Assembly: GCA_004211695.1 (NCBI GenBank) | Contig: SEEV01000009.1 | Location: 1 to 48,325, forward strand | Source of the DNA: Rhodococcus sp. (in: high G+C Gram-positive bacteria) | Lineage (GTDB): Bacteria; Actinomycetota; Actinomycetes; Mycobacteriales; Mycobacteriaceae | Length of the DNA: 48,325 bases | Reading direction: 5' to 3' | In this document: in pieces, positions 25,118 through 33,650 of the stretch | How positions within the stretch are numbered: position 1 is the first letter of the stretch | Layout of the letters: each line of letters begins with the position of its first letter | Made by a program: the position numbers and the translations under genes | Notes under the pieces: model-generated | Told to the model about the DNA's origin: nothing | Databases searched by the model: none | What the model saw: only the letters and a program-made list of their open reading frames with translations

Positions 25118-27100
25118 CTACTTCGATGCCGCGATGGGCAATCCAGCGCGGGCCGCGCGGGCCGCACTGCGATGGCGAGTGGTTTCCGCGGGGTCGACCT
25201 CACCGTGCGCATCGAGGACGACACCGTAGATTTCGATGGCGGCCCGGTGGGACACCTTGCGATTGCGGACATCGGCGGCGACCAACTCCGGCTGGCGCAG
25301 GAAAGGATCACCCATGCCGCCCCCACCCTGCCAGTGCGTGTAGTAGACGTCGGCCGTACCCAGTTCGGTCTCCAGATGCGGGGGAACTGTTTGCAGCTCG
25401 CCACCCATGTCTTCGAGGGATGTCGGAAGAACTCCGGACGCCAACTGATCCCGGACAGAGGAGTTGCGCACCAGAACGTCGTACTGTGTGGCTGCCGGGT
25501 AGCCGCCCGAGAGGCCGGGGGCCTGGGGAACGGCCTTGCCCGGTGCGGAGATGACCAGGTGCACGTCGCCGACGGGGGAGTCGTGCGGCACGAAGCAGCT
25601 CGATGCGCCTACACCGCCTCGGTACCGACCGGCTCCACCGGAGTCAGCTTCCTCGCGCCTCCACAGGTACAGGATCGGGAAACTGAATTCGTTGATTTCG
25701 ACATCGGCGACCCGGCCCATCGGGATGCAATTTTCGCCCCCGGTGTCGACTCCGTCACCGTCGACCTTTGCTCCGAGGCCACCGGCCATCGCGTCGCAGA
25801 GCATGGTGACGAATCCGCTGCCGCGCTGGTCGACACCGGCGAGGATGGTCAGGTCCCACGACCCGCAGCACACGCTCATCAACTGCTTGGAGTGCACCGG
25901 GTGGGTGGCGAGCATCGACGCCACCGTCTCCGAAACGGCGTTTTGGGTGGCCCAAGCCGAACCGACCGAGGCCTTGCCGACGCCGGCGGGGAAGGTGCAG
26001 TTGTTGATCGTGCCGGGTTCGCTGATGACTTCCACGGCGCGGTAGATACCGCCAGGGGCCCAAGGGATGTCGGGGCAGAGCATGGTCAGCAGAATCGGCA
26101 TGATGCCGCCGCGGAGGCCGGCGAGGGTGCAGTTGATGATGCCGTCGACCTGTGGGTCGGTGCCGGTGAAGTCGAAGATCAGTTTGTCGGCCGTCTTGGT
26201 CATGTTCAGCACGATCTTGTGAATGTCGCGGTCGCCGGCGCGGCCGCCGTCCTGGTGCGCGACCGCGCCCCAGGTGCCATCGGGCAGATCAGCGAGCTTT
26301 GCCCGCACCCGTGCTTCGGCATCGTTCATCATCCGCTTCATCACGGCCTTGACGGTGGTGGGACCGTACTTGGTGATCAGGGCGGTCAGCCGGTCGTGCG
26401 CGACATTGTTGGCGCCGATCTTGGCGCGGAGGTCAAGGGCGACGAGCTTGGGTACCCGTGACCGCCTCAGGTACAGGTCCTCGATGTCCGGACGGAGTTC
26501 GCCGCCTTCCACCAGCTTGACCGGTGGCACGGGGATCGATTCCCAGAACACGTCCATCCCGTCGACGGACCAGCTTCCGGGGGAGACACCGCCGAGGTCG
26601 ACCTGGTGGGCGACCGCCCCGGTCCAGGCGAACAGCTCGCCGTCATGGAACAGCGGGGCGAGGATCGTGACGTCGTTCTGGTGCAGGCCGCCACCGACCC
26701 ACGGGTCATTACACAGGAACATGTCGCCGGGTTCGATCCCGGGAGTTGTGCTGCGATTGGCCAGAGTCCACTTCGCGGCCATGTCGAGGGACGCGGCGAG
26801 TTGCATGTTGTAGAGCCCGACCTGGACGGTGTCGCCGGCCTCGTCCATGATCGCGGCGCCGAAGTCGTTGCAGTCGGTCACGACAACCGAACCACTCATC
26901 CGTTTGATCGCATCACCCATCTCCTCGGTGATCGCGGCGAGGCGGTGTCGGACGACTTCATAGGTCAACGGATCGAGCCCGTCGATAGCGTCGTCGCCGA
27001 CGATATGCAGCCCGACCTTGCCGATTCGGCTCTGTCCGGGGGCGATCGGTGGAGGCTGGGAGGCGAAGCGCTCGGAACCCGAGATCGGTACTGTGGGCAT
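25118..27100 (-). CDS. Hydantoinase B/oxoprolinase-like subunit, ketone carboxylase alpha-type
   Basis: A 660-residue HyuB-family protein. Seen: DPLTYEVVRHRLAAITEEMG at the start, FLCNDPWVGGGLHQNDV (metal-binding Asp/His region), FDFTGTDPQVDG, GGENCIPMG, GGAGRYRGGVG and the C-terminal GGGGMGDP. In acetone/acetophenone carboxylases the HyuB-like subunit carries the carboxylation site, while HyuA-like proteins activate by ATP. A hydantoinase or oxoprolinase is the alternative, but the adjacent gamma-like protein favours a carboxylase. The start ATG 27100 has AAGGAG 8 bases upstream and lies 2 bp from the HyuA-like stop, so they are tightly coupled. Confidence 0.83.
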   Translation of the reverse strand: MPTVPISGSERFASQPPPIAPGQSRIGKVGLHIVGDDAIDGLDPLTYEVVRHRLAAITEEMGDAIKRMSGSVVVTDCNDFGAAIMDEAGDTVQVGLYNMQLAASLDMAAKWTLANRSTTPGIEPGDMFLCNDPWVGGGLHQNDVTILAPLFHDGELFAWTGAVAHQVDLGGVSPGSWSVDGMDVFWESIPVPPVKLVEGGELRPDIEDLYLRRSRVPKLVALDLRAKIGANNVAHDRLTALITKYGPTTVKAVMKRMMNDAEARVRAKLADLPDGTWGAVAHQDGGRAGDRDIHKIVLNMTKTADKLIFDFTGTDPQVDGIINCTLAGLRGGIMPILLTMLCPDIPWAPGGIYRAVEVISEPGTINNCTFPAGVGKASVGSAWATQNAVSETVASMLATHPVHSKQLMSVCCGSWDLTILAGVDQRGSGFVTMLCDAMAGGLGAKVDGDGVDTGGENCIPMGRVADVEINEFSFPILYLWRREEADSGGAGRYRGGVGASSCFVPHDSPVGDVHLVISAPGKAVPQAPGLSGGYPAATQYDVLVRNSSVRDQLASGVLPTSLEDMGGELQTVPPHLETELGTADVYYTHWQGGGGMGDPFLRQPELVAADVRNRKVSHRAAIEIYGVVLDAHGEVDPAETTRHRSAARAARAGLPIAASK

Positions 27101-27102
27101 GA

Positions 27103-29214
27103 TCAGTTCTCCTTGCGTGCGGAGTCGTAGCGGATGACGAGGTTGCCGAGACGGTCGACCGTCGTGGTGGTGCCGCGGGGGAGCGCGACGGTCGTCGTGG
27201 GTGCCTCGACGACGGCGGGTCCTCCGATTCGGTGACCGGAACCCAACTGGGTGTAGTCGTAGATCGTGGTGGGTTCGACTCCGTGCACTACGTCGAGGAA
27301 CACTTCCCGAGTCCCGCTCGGCTGGGCCGGTTCGTCGACGAGTTGGTGTTCGGGCAGTACCGGACGAATGTGGAGTTGGCCGATCGCGCGGACACGGTAG
27401 GTGATGATCTGCAGGCCGGCTTCACTGAAGCCCGACCCCTTGCCGTAGATGTTTTCGTAGAGTCGCTCGAATTCCTTTCCGATGGCGTCGATATCGTGGA
27501 CATCCAGTTTGCCGGTGGCCACCGGTGTGGATACCTCGGTCATCTGCATCGTGTACCTGATGTCCGCTTCCCGCTCGAACGCGATGGTGTCGAACTCGAG
27601 CCCCTGCTCAATGAGCCGCTGACGAAGTTCATCCTCGAGGACCTCGAACGTGGTGTTCACCACGTCCGGTTCGGGCGGGAAGTTATGTGGCTGTGACCGT
27701 TCCGCGGTGAGCACAATGTCCGACGACGCCAGGCCATACGCGGAGAACACCGCAGCGGTCGAGCCGATGGGCACGACGACCGCGTCGACACCCAGGTCCG
27801 CGGAGTAACTGGCGGCGTGGACCGGGCCGGCGCCACCGAACGAATAGAGGATGAAGTCGCGAGGGTCCTGCCCGGAGTTGACGACGACCTTGCGCACCAG
27901 GTCGGCGGTCTGAGCATTCTGGATGGCGTAGATCGCCTGCGCGGCATCGGTGACCGACAGACCGAGCGGCTCGGCGATATGGCTGCGGATCGCTTCGACG
28001 GCGAGTGCCTTGGACAGGGACTTCTTGCCACCCAGAAAGTTGGCCGGGTTGACGATCCCCAGTACGACATCGGCGTCGGTCACGGTGGGCTCGGTGCCGC
28101 CCTCGCCGTAACAGGCGGGGCCGGGACGGGCCCCGGCGCTGCGAGGTCCCACCCGCAGGTTGCCGCCCGCATCGACCCATGCGATGGCTCCGCCACCGGA
28201 GCCGATCGTGTGGACGTCGACCATGGGTGTACTGATGGTGTACTGGTTGAGCACGGTCGACGTGGTGGTCACCGGTTTACCGTCAGAGACCAGGCCCACG
28301 AGGAAGGTGGTGCCGCCCATGTCGGTCGAGATCACATTCCGGTGCCCAAGTGCGTTGGCCAGGTTGATGCAACCGACTACACCGCCGGTCAGTACCGAAC
28401 CGATGGTGGTGACGGCGTGCTTGGGGGCGTCCTGGGACGAGACGCAGCCACCGGATCCCTGCATCACCAGCAGGGTGCCGGTGAAGCCGCGGTTCTTCAG
28501 CTCCTCCTCGAGGGGCCGCAGGTAGGCCGCGAGCCGGGGACCGACCTGGGTGTTCATGATGGTTGTGACATTGCGCGGATACTCGCGGATGCGGGGACTG
28601 ACCTCACTGGACAGCGCGACGTACATGTCGGCGCTTTCTTCCTTGATGATCTCGCGAATGCGCAATTCGTGCTGGGGGTTGCGGAACGACCACAGCAGCG
28701 ACACCGCAATCGATTCGACCCCGACCGACAGCATCTCGCGGACCGACTCACGCACCCCTTGCTCGTCCAGGGGCACGATCACGGCACCCTTGTAGTCGAT
28801 GCGTTCGTCGACCTCGAACACCAACTCGCGGGGTACCAGACCGGCGGGCTTGGCTGTGCGGGCCATCTGCTGCACCTGATCGGTGCCCAGACCCGCGTAG
28901 CGGCCCTCCAAGTTCATGATCGAGATCGAGTCGGCGTGCCCCTTCGTGGTCAAGAACCCGACCTTCGCGACGTCGCCGGTGACGAGTGCGTTGAGGGTCG
29001 AGGTGGTGCCGTGCACGATGTAGTCGGTGTCGGCGAGCAACTGCGCGGTCGTCAGGTCCAGTTCCAACGCCAAGTCGTCGACGGCATTGAGGAACCCGAG
29101 TGAGAAGTCCGGGGGTGTGGAGGGGGTTTTCGCGGCGGCCAGACGATTGTTCTGGTCGGCGACGAACGCGTCGGTGAACGTGCCGCCGGTGTCGATGCCG
29201 ATGACGTAAGCCAT
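27103..29214 (-). CDS. Hydantoinase A-like ATP-dependent subunit, ketone carboxylase beta-type
   Basis: A 703-residue HyuA-family protein with the ASKHA-type nucleotide fold: GIDTGGTFTD at residues 6-15, STDMGGTTFLVGLV mid-protein and SFGGAGPVHA later, with HTIGSGGGAIAW and RPGPACYGEGG typical of the family. Near 700 residues it is closer to the acetone carboxylase beta subunit than to short HyuA proteins. It would hydrolyse ATP to activate ketone and bicarbonate. ATG 29214 has AAGGA 8 bases upstream. The aldehyde dehydrogenase gene ends 46 bp before it in the same direction. Confidence 0.84.
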   Translation of the reverse strand: MAYVIGIDTGGTFTDAFVADQNNRLAAAKTPSTPPDFSLGFLNAVDDLALELDLTTAQLLADTDYIVHGTTSTLNALVTGDVAKVGFLTTKGHADSISIMNLEGRYAGLGTDQVQQMARTAKPAGLVPRELVFEVDERIDYKGAVIVPLDEQGVRESVREMLSVGVESIAVSLLWSFRNPQHELRIREIIKEESADMYVALSSEVSPRIREYPRNVTTIMNTQVGPRLAAYLRPLEEELKNRGFTGTLLVMQGSGGCVSSQDAPKHAVTTIGSVLTGGVVGCINLANALGHRNVISTDMGGTTFLVGLVSDGKPVTTTSTVLNQYTISTPMVDVHTIGSGGGAIAWVDAGGNLRVGPRSAGARPGPACYGEGGTEPTVTDADVVLGIVNPANFLGGKKSLSKALAVEAIRSHIAEPLGLSVTDAAQAIYAIQNAQTADLVRKVVVNSGQDPRDFILYSFGGAGPVHAASYSADLGVDAVVVPIGSTAAVFSAYGLASSDIVLTAERSQPHNFPPEPDVVNTTFEVLEDELRQRLIEQGLEFDTIAFEREADIRYTMQMTEVSTPVATGKLDVHDIDAIGKEFERLYENIYGKGSGFSEAGLQIITYRVRAIGQLHIRPVLPEHQLVDEPAQPSGTREVFLDVVHGVEPTTIYDYTQLGSGHRIGGPAVVEAPTTTVALPRGTTTTVDRLGNLVIRYDSARKEN

Positions 29215-29260
29215 GAGGTGTGTCCTTCGTAGTGTTTGGGCGAGAGGGGTTTCGGAGGAC

Positions 29261-30739
29261 TCAAAGCATGATGTTGATGGCCTTGAGCTCGGTGTAACTG
29301 AGGAGTTCTTCGATGCTCTCCTCGCGCCCGACTCCGGATGCCTTGTACCCCCCGAAGGGCACGTTCGGGAAGTGGCGTGAGGATCCGTTTATCCATGTGT
29401 AGCCGGCCTCGAGTCGGCCGATCACCCGGTGCGCGCGGGTAATGTCCTGGGTCCAGACGCTCGCGGTGAGCCCGTACTCGACGCTGTTGGCGATCGCGAT
29501 GGCCTCGTCCTCGTCGCTGAAGGTGATGATCGACAGGACCGGACCGAACACCTCCTCCTGGGCGATCCTCGATTCCGGCTGCACGCCACCGAGAACGGTG
29601 GGGCGAACGTAGAATCCGTGATCGAAACCATCCGGTCGGCCGCCACCGGTAAGTACGGTCGCGCCCTCTGCCTTGGCGATCTCGATGTACTCGAGCGCCC
29701 GATCGTACTGGCGCTGGGAGACCATCGTTCCCTGTTCGCAGTTGTCGTCGAAGGGGCTTCCTATCGTCCGAGCCTCGACTTCGGAGACCACCTTCGCGGT
29801 GAGCTGATCAGCGATACTCTCGTGGACCAGGAGCCGCGAGTTGGACCCACATGACTGTCCGGACCAGGTGAAGTTCATCCCGAATACGGCACCTGCTGCA
29901 GCTTTGTCGAGGTCGGCGTCGGGAAAGACGACCATCGCGTTCTTGCCACCGAGCTCGAGGGTGACGTCCTTGACGCCGGTCTCCGCGGCGTCGCGTTGAA
30001 TCGCCCTGCCGGTGGCCTCGCTGCCAATGAATCCGATCCGCCGAACCTTCGGGTGCCGAACAATCGCCCGCGGCACCGCGGGTCCGTCACCGACGAGGAA
30101 GGACAACACGCCGGCGGGGACGACGGGAGCGAGGAGTTCGCCCAACCGAAGGGCCGACAGTGGCGCCACCTCCGGCGGCTTGACCAGCACACAATTGCCG
30201 GCAACCAGCGGGGCCGCGAACTTGCAGGCGAACATCAGGGGATGGTTGAACGGAACGATGCGGGCAGTGATTCCGATCGGTTCGCGCACGGTCATGTGGA
30301 TGTTGCTGCTCGCCGGAATGGTGGTTCCCTTGATCTCGAGTGCGAGATTGGCGAACATCCGCAAGTGCTCGACGGCCATGGCGACATCGGCACGAGCATT
30401 GCTGATGGGGGAACCTGCGTCCAGGGTATCGAGCGCGGCGAGTTCCTCTGTGTGCGCTTCGATCACGTCGGCGATTCGGCGCACAACCGCAGCTCGATCC
30501 GTTGCGGTGGTCGCCGCCCACCCCTTGCGCGCCTGGTCCGCTGCCACCACCGCGGCGGCAACGTCATCCTCACCCCCGTCCGGTACATGGGCGATCACCG
30601 TCTCGGTGACGGGCGAGGTCGTGGCGAACGTGCGCCCTGAGGTCGCCCCGACCAGGGCGCCTCCGATCAGCATTTTGAAGTCGCGGTCGAGGTACTTCGC
30701 GAACCGGTCCGGGATTACCGCGTCGATACTTGTCGTCAT
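29261..30739 (-). CDS. NAD(P)+-dependent aldehyde dehydrogenase
   Basis: A 492-residue ALDH with catalytic Asn in PFNHP (about 165), Glu in LELGGKN (about 262) and Cys in GQSCGSNSRL (about 297). Betaine-aldehyde-like branch by general pattern; different from the benzaldehyde-type enzyme at 2086. It is first gene of the minus-strand carboxylase operon. ATG 30739 has AAGGAG 11 bases upstream; the in-frame GTG 30751 is too close to that site. It faces the IclR gene across a 478-bp divergent region, so it is a candidate IclR target. Confidence 0.87.
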   Translation of the reverse strand: MTTSIDAVIPDRFAKYLDRDFKMLIGGALVGATSGRTFATTSPVTETVIAHVPDGGEDDVAAAVVAADQARKGWAATTATDRAAVVRRIADVIEAHTEELAALDTLDAGSPISNARADVAMAVEHLRMFANLALEIKGTTIPASSNIHMTVREPIGITARIVPFNHPLMFACKFAAPLVAGNCVLVKPPEVAPLSALRLGELLAPVVPAGVLSFLVGDGPAVPRAIVRHPKVRRIGFIGSEATGRAIQRDAAETGVKDVTLELGGKNAMVVFPDADLDKAAAGAVFGMNFTWSGQSCGSNSRLLVHESIADQLTAKVVSEVEARTIGSPFDDNCEQGTMVSQRQYDRALEYIEIAKAEGATVLTGGGRPDGFDHGFYVRPTVLGGVQPESRIAQEEVFGPVLSIITFSDEDEAIAIANSVEYGLTASVWTQDITRAHRVIGRLEAGYTWINGSSRHFPNVPFGGYKASGVGREESIEELLSYTELKAINIML

Positions 30740-31217
30740 GTATGAATTCACTCCTTGAGAAGTACGGACCCGGATGTGATCCGCCTTCGACGTGTGGGGT
30801 GGCGCTGGCGGAACCAGAGTCGGTCTCGGCGGCCTGTGAGGGTCGCGTATCCCTTGTGGGCAGTAACCGGCTGGATCTGCTGCGTGACTGGGGTGTTCCC
30901 GTCGGGGGAGGGGACCTCAGCAGACTCGGCGGTCGGAAAGTTCTACGTCCGGTGAGCCGTAGCTTCTGGGACTGGACGGCGGCTGTGGAGGCGCGTTGCC
31001 GTGGCCAGGAAGGCCGTGGGCCACACTGAGCGGAAAGCTGGGGAGCTTGGCGTCCGGCTCGGCCGTCGGGTGAAAGAGGCTGTGCTGCAGTCGTTCCAGG
31101 AAGGAACGCTAACGGAAGATGTGGTGTGAGAGTTTCGTGGTGGGCCTCCACGTTCTGTGATCTGGGAACGCAGATGAACATAGCGTGACTTGAATCATAT
31201 CGACCTATAGTTCTGAT
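30740..31217. promoter_or_regulatory. 478-bp divergent control region with 17-bp palindrome at 31092-31108
   Basis: No convincing gene lies between the aldehyde dehydrogenase and IclR starts. The palindrome CGTTCC-AGGAA-GGAACG (31092-31108) has perfect 6-bp arms and resembles the TTCC/GGAA-type symmetry known for some IclR operators. It lies about 110 bp before the IclR start and about 350 bp from the dehydrogenase start. No clear promoter was found for the minus-strand operon. Confidence 0.45.
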
Positions 31218-31221
31218 ATGA
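31195..31221 (+). promoter_or_regulatory. Leaderless IclR promoter with inverted repeat around the -10 element
   Basis: -10 TATAGT (31206-31211) is followed by 6 nt and the ATG at 31218, which has no ribosome site. Arms TCATATC (31195-31201) and GATATGA (31215-31221) flank it with a 13-bp spacer, and the right arm covers the start codon. This fits autoregulation (inference). The -35 region is weak. Confidence 0.5.
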
Positions 31222-32054
31222 AGAATCCTCCACCATATCCACTGAGTTCTGTCGACAACGCCCTGCTCCTGCTCCACATTCTGCGGGACCAGGGCCGCCT
31301 GACCGTCAGTGAAGCGGCCGAACTGCTCGGAATCGGCCGCTCGACGGCCCACCGGCTGCTCGCAATGCTCGTCTATCGAGACTTCGCAGTTCAGGACGAC
31401 GCCCGGGAGTATCGCCCGGGCCCTTCGCTCGTGATGTCCGCTGTCGGCCATCAGGGCACGGGTGAGCTCAATATGCTGTTGCGGCCGCTCATGACGAGCC
31501 TGCGGGACCGTTTCAAGGAGACCGTTCATCTCGTAGTTCGCAACGGTCGATGGGTCAGGTTCATTGCCAGCGTCGAGTGCGACCAATACCTGCGAGTCGG
31601 GGATCGTCGGGGCACGACAATGCCGGCCCGCACCACCTCCGGTGGCAAGGCCCTTCTCGCGGAGCTGTCGGACGAACAGTTGTCCCGCCTCTACCACGTC
31701 AAAGATGAATCGGGCGGTGCAAGCCTCGACTCCGAACATGATCTGCCACAGGACAAATGGGACGCAATGATGCAGTCGCTCGGGACAATTCGTCGCCGCG
31801 GGTTCGCACTGAACGTCGGGGAGTCCGAAGTCGGCCTCACCGCAGTCGGCGTCGTCCTGCGTAATGTCCGCGAGGTTCCGGTCGCCGCATTGTCGGTCGC
31901 CGCTCCGACGGCGCGACTCGGTCGCCGAAACGCGGAGCGCATCGGGATCGAACTCTGCGCCATCGCGCGGACCCATCGCGTCAACGAGGCGACGGGGGTG
32001 CTCGAGCCGCTGTCCCGCGCCGGCGGGCCGGATGAGCTGCCTGGCAGCGCGTAG
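31218..32054 (+). CDS. IclR family transcriptional regulator
   Basis: A 278-residue regulator with an N-terminal winged helix-turn-helix (LTVSEAAELLGIGRSTAHRLLAMLV, about residues 29-53) and a C-terminal IclR effector domain (VHLVVRNGRWVRFIASVE, ARTTSGGKALLAEL, GFALNVGESEVGLTAVGVVL). IclR proteins in such clusters sense aromatic acids or pathway intermediates. It is divergent from the ketone-carboxylase operon and 127 bp before the P450 gene, so either or both may be targets. The start ATG 31218 appears leaderless. Confidence 0.87.
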   Translation: MKNPPPYPLSSVDNALLLLHILRDQGRLTVSEAAELLGIGRSTAHRLLAMLVYRDFAVQDDAREYRPGPSLVMSAVGHQGTGELNMLLRPLMTSLRDRFKETVHLVVRNGRWVRFIASVECDQYLRVGDRRGTTMPARTTSGGKALLAELSDEQLSRLYHVKDESGGASLDSEHDLPQDKWDAMMQSLGTIRRRGFALNVGESEVGLTAVGVVLRNVREVPVAALSVAAPTARLGRRNAERIGIELCAIARTHRVNEATGVLEPLSRAGGPDELPGSA

Positions 32055-32111
32055 CAGATCCACTATCGGTCACCTGCCTGAACTGCGCCGTTCTGCCATG
32101 AGGAACAAACT

Positions 32112-32139
32112 GTACGATACGTACTGTACCCCCTATGCT
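32112..32139 (+). promoter_or_regulatory. Possible P450 operon promoter with GTACG inverted repeat
   Basis: The inverted repeat GTACG-ATA-CGTAC (32112-32124) lies 58 bp before the P450 start, with a -10-like TATGCT at 32134-32139 just downstream. A -35 consensus is poor. The repeat could be an operator for the TetR at 34847-35446 or the IclR protein; no second copy was found near either gene. Confidence 0.35.
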
Positions 32140-32181
32140 GTGGATCACATAGTTCGAACGCACTAGGTGAGGAACACACAG

Positions 32182-33417
32182 ATGGCGTCACCCGACTTCC
32201 GCGGATCGACAGGCACTACGGGAATCTCCGACGATCACCGGGCCCCCGTCCGCGAGCCGACCGCCGGCGCCGACTTCGACCATCACTCACCGGAACTGAC
32301 CGAGCCCGCGATCTGGGACCGGTACGCCGAGATGAGTTCCGGATGTCCGGTCAGCCACACGAACGCGCACGGCGGTTACTGGGTCATAACAGGCTTCGAC
32401 GAAGTGCGGACCGCGTTGCGAGACCCCGAGACCTTCTCCTCTGCCGCCGGAATCAGGGTACCGACAGTGGGGGAGGGTCGATCGATACCGATCGACTTCG
32501 ATGGACCTCTCCACGCCATGTATCGCCAAGTGATGACGCGGGCGATCACCCCGCAAAAGGTGCGAGAAATGCAACCGTACCTGCGTGAGCTCATCGCGGA
32601 CCTACTCGGTCGGATGGTCGCCGCCGGCGGCGGTGACTTCGTTGCCGAGGTTGCGCTACCACTCCCACTGCGTGTGTTGACCCAGGTAGTGGGGTTCTCC
32701 GCAGAGACCGTCGACAGGCTGCACGTGTTGACCGAGCAACAATGGAAGGTCATCTCCGACGTCTCTCTCGACGAGGCACGTCGGGACCTGCGGGCGCTGA
32801 TGGACGAGGAAATCGCCCGGCATCGCGTCGACAGACCCGACGACTATCTGACCTGGCTGCTCGGCGCCGAGGTCGACGATCGGAATTTGGCGGACGACGA
32901 GATCGCTCGCATCTTGCTCACCCTCGCCATCGCAGGTCACGAGACCACAGCCAACGCGTCCAGCAATCTTATATACACACTCGCAACAGACCCCGGCTTG
33001 CAGCAGACGCTCCGGTCGGACGTATCCCAAGCGGCGGCGTTCGTGGAGGAAATCTTGCGGCACCGGGCCCCGGCGCAGATGTTCGGCCGGACCACCACGA
33101 CGGAGATCGAACTGGCTGGTGTGTCAATTCCGCGGGGAGAACACGTGCTCCTCGCCTACGGAGCCGCCAACCGGGATGCTCGACAGTTCGCGGATCCCCA
33201 ACGATTCGACCCCGACCGGGGACGAGTTGGCCACCTGGCATTCGGATGGGGCGTGCACCAATGCCTCGGATCAGCGCTGGCGCGTTCCGAACTGCTCATC
33301 CTCTTGCAGACGCTCAGTGACCTGCCGCCATTCACACTGGCCGGCAACGCGGAATTCGGATCTCTCGCGGGTGGTATTCACTTCGGGCCGAACTACTTAC
33401 CGCTCGCCTTCGAATAA
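32182..33417 (+). CDS. Cytochrome P450
   Basis: A 411-residue class I bacterial P450 hydroxylating a hydrophobic substrate with O2 and two electrons. Seen: I-helix AGHETTANA (251-259), ExxR in EEILRHR (Glu290, Arg293) and the heme ligand loop FGWGVHQCLGSALAR with Cys361. ATG 32182 was chosen because GAGGA lies 8 bases upstream; the in-frame GTG at 32167 is five codons earlier. It is followed by its ferredoxin (32 bp) and ferredoxin reductase, a complete electron chain in one operon. Relation to camphor- or terpene-hydroxylating P450s is plausible, but the substrate cannot be told. Confidence 0.92.
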   Translation: MASPDFRGSTGTTGISDDHRAPVREPTAGADFDHHSPELTEPAIWDRYAEMSSGCPVSHTNAHGGYWVITGFDEVRTALRDPETFSSAAGIRVPTVGEGRSIPIDFDGPLHAMYRQVMTRAITPQKVREMQPYLRELIADLLGRMVAAGGGDFVAEVALPLPLRVLTQVVGFSAETVDRLHVLTEQQWKVISDVSLDEARRDLRALMDEEIARHRVDRPDDYLTWLLGAEVDDRNLADDEIARILLTLAIAGHETTANASSNLIYTLATDPGLQQTLRSDVSQAAAFVEEILRHRAPAQMFGRTTTTEIELAGVSIPRGEHVLLAYGAANRDARQFADPQRFDPDRGRVGHLAFGWGVHQCLGSALARSELLILLQTLSDLPPFTLAGNAEFGSLAGGIHFGPNYLPLAFE

Positions 33418-33449
33418 TCAAATCGATCATGTTAGGTAGGACAAACGAC

Positions 33450-33650
33450 ATGGAGCTTCGAATCGACCGGGACGGGTGCAACGGATACGGAAACTGCGTA
33501 TTCGCCGCGCCTGACGTCCTCGACCTGAACCCGGAAACCAATATCGTCGAATTAGTACGAGCAGTGACGGACAGTGACCGTGGCGCCCTCATCGAGGCGG
33601 CCGCAGACTGCCCTGTGCGCGCACTGACGGTGGTAGACGACCGTGACTGA
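33450..33650 (+). CDS. 3Fe-4S type ferredoxin, P450 electron donor
   Basis: A 66-residue ferredoxin with C-x5-C (Cys10-NGYGN-Cys16) and a distal CP (Cys54-Pro), the three-cysteine pattern of actinobacterial P450-linked 3Fe-4S ferredoxins. The variable residue between the first cysteines is Tyr13. ATG 33450 has GTAGGA about 7-9 bases upstream; an upstream ATG (33429) would add seven residues. It sits between the P450 and its reductase, and its end overlaps the reductase start by 8 bp. Confidence 0.88.
   Translation: MELRIDRDGCNGYGNCVFAAPDVLDLNPETNIVELVRAVTDSDRGALIEAAADCPVRALTVVDDRD

Noticed and set aside
24032-26461. Very long open plus-strand frame (about 800 codons) antisense to the aldolase, SDR and HyuB-like genes
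   Set aside because: Its translation has no domain and low-complexity Arg/Gly/Asp/Val content. It is explained by the high GC of the genes on the other strand, which have clear motifs and ribosome sites.
30570-32063. Long minus-strand frame across the IclR gene and its promoter region
   Set aside because: It overlaps the N-terminus of the aldehyde dehydrogenase in another frame and is antisense to a clear IclR protein. No recognisable domain.
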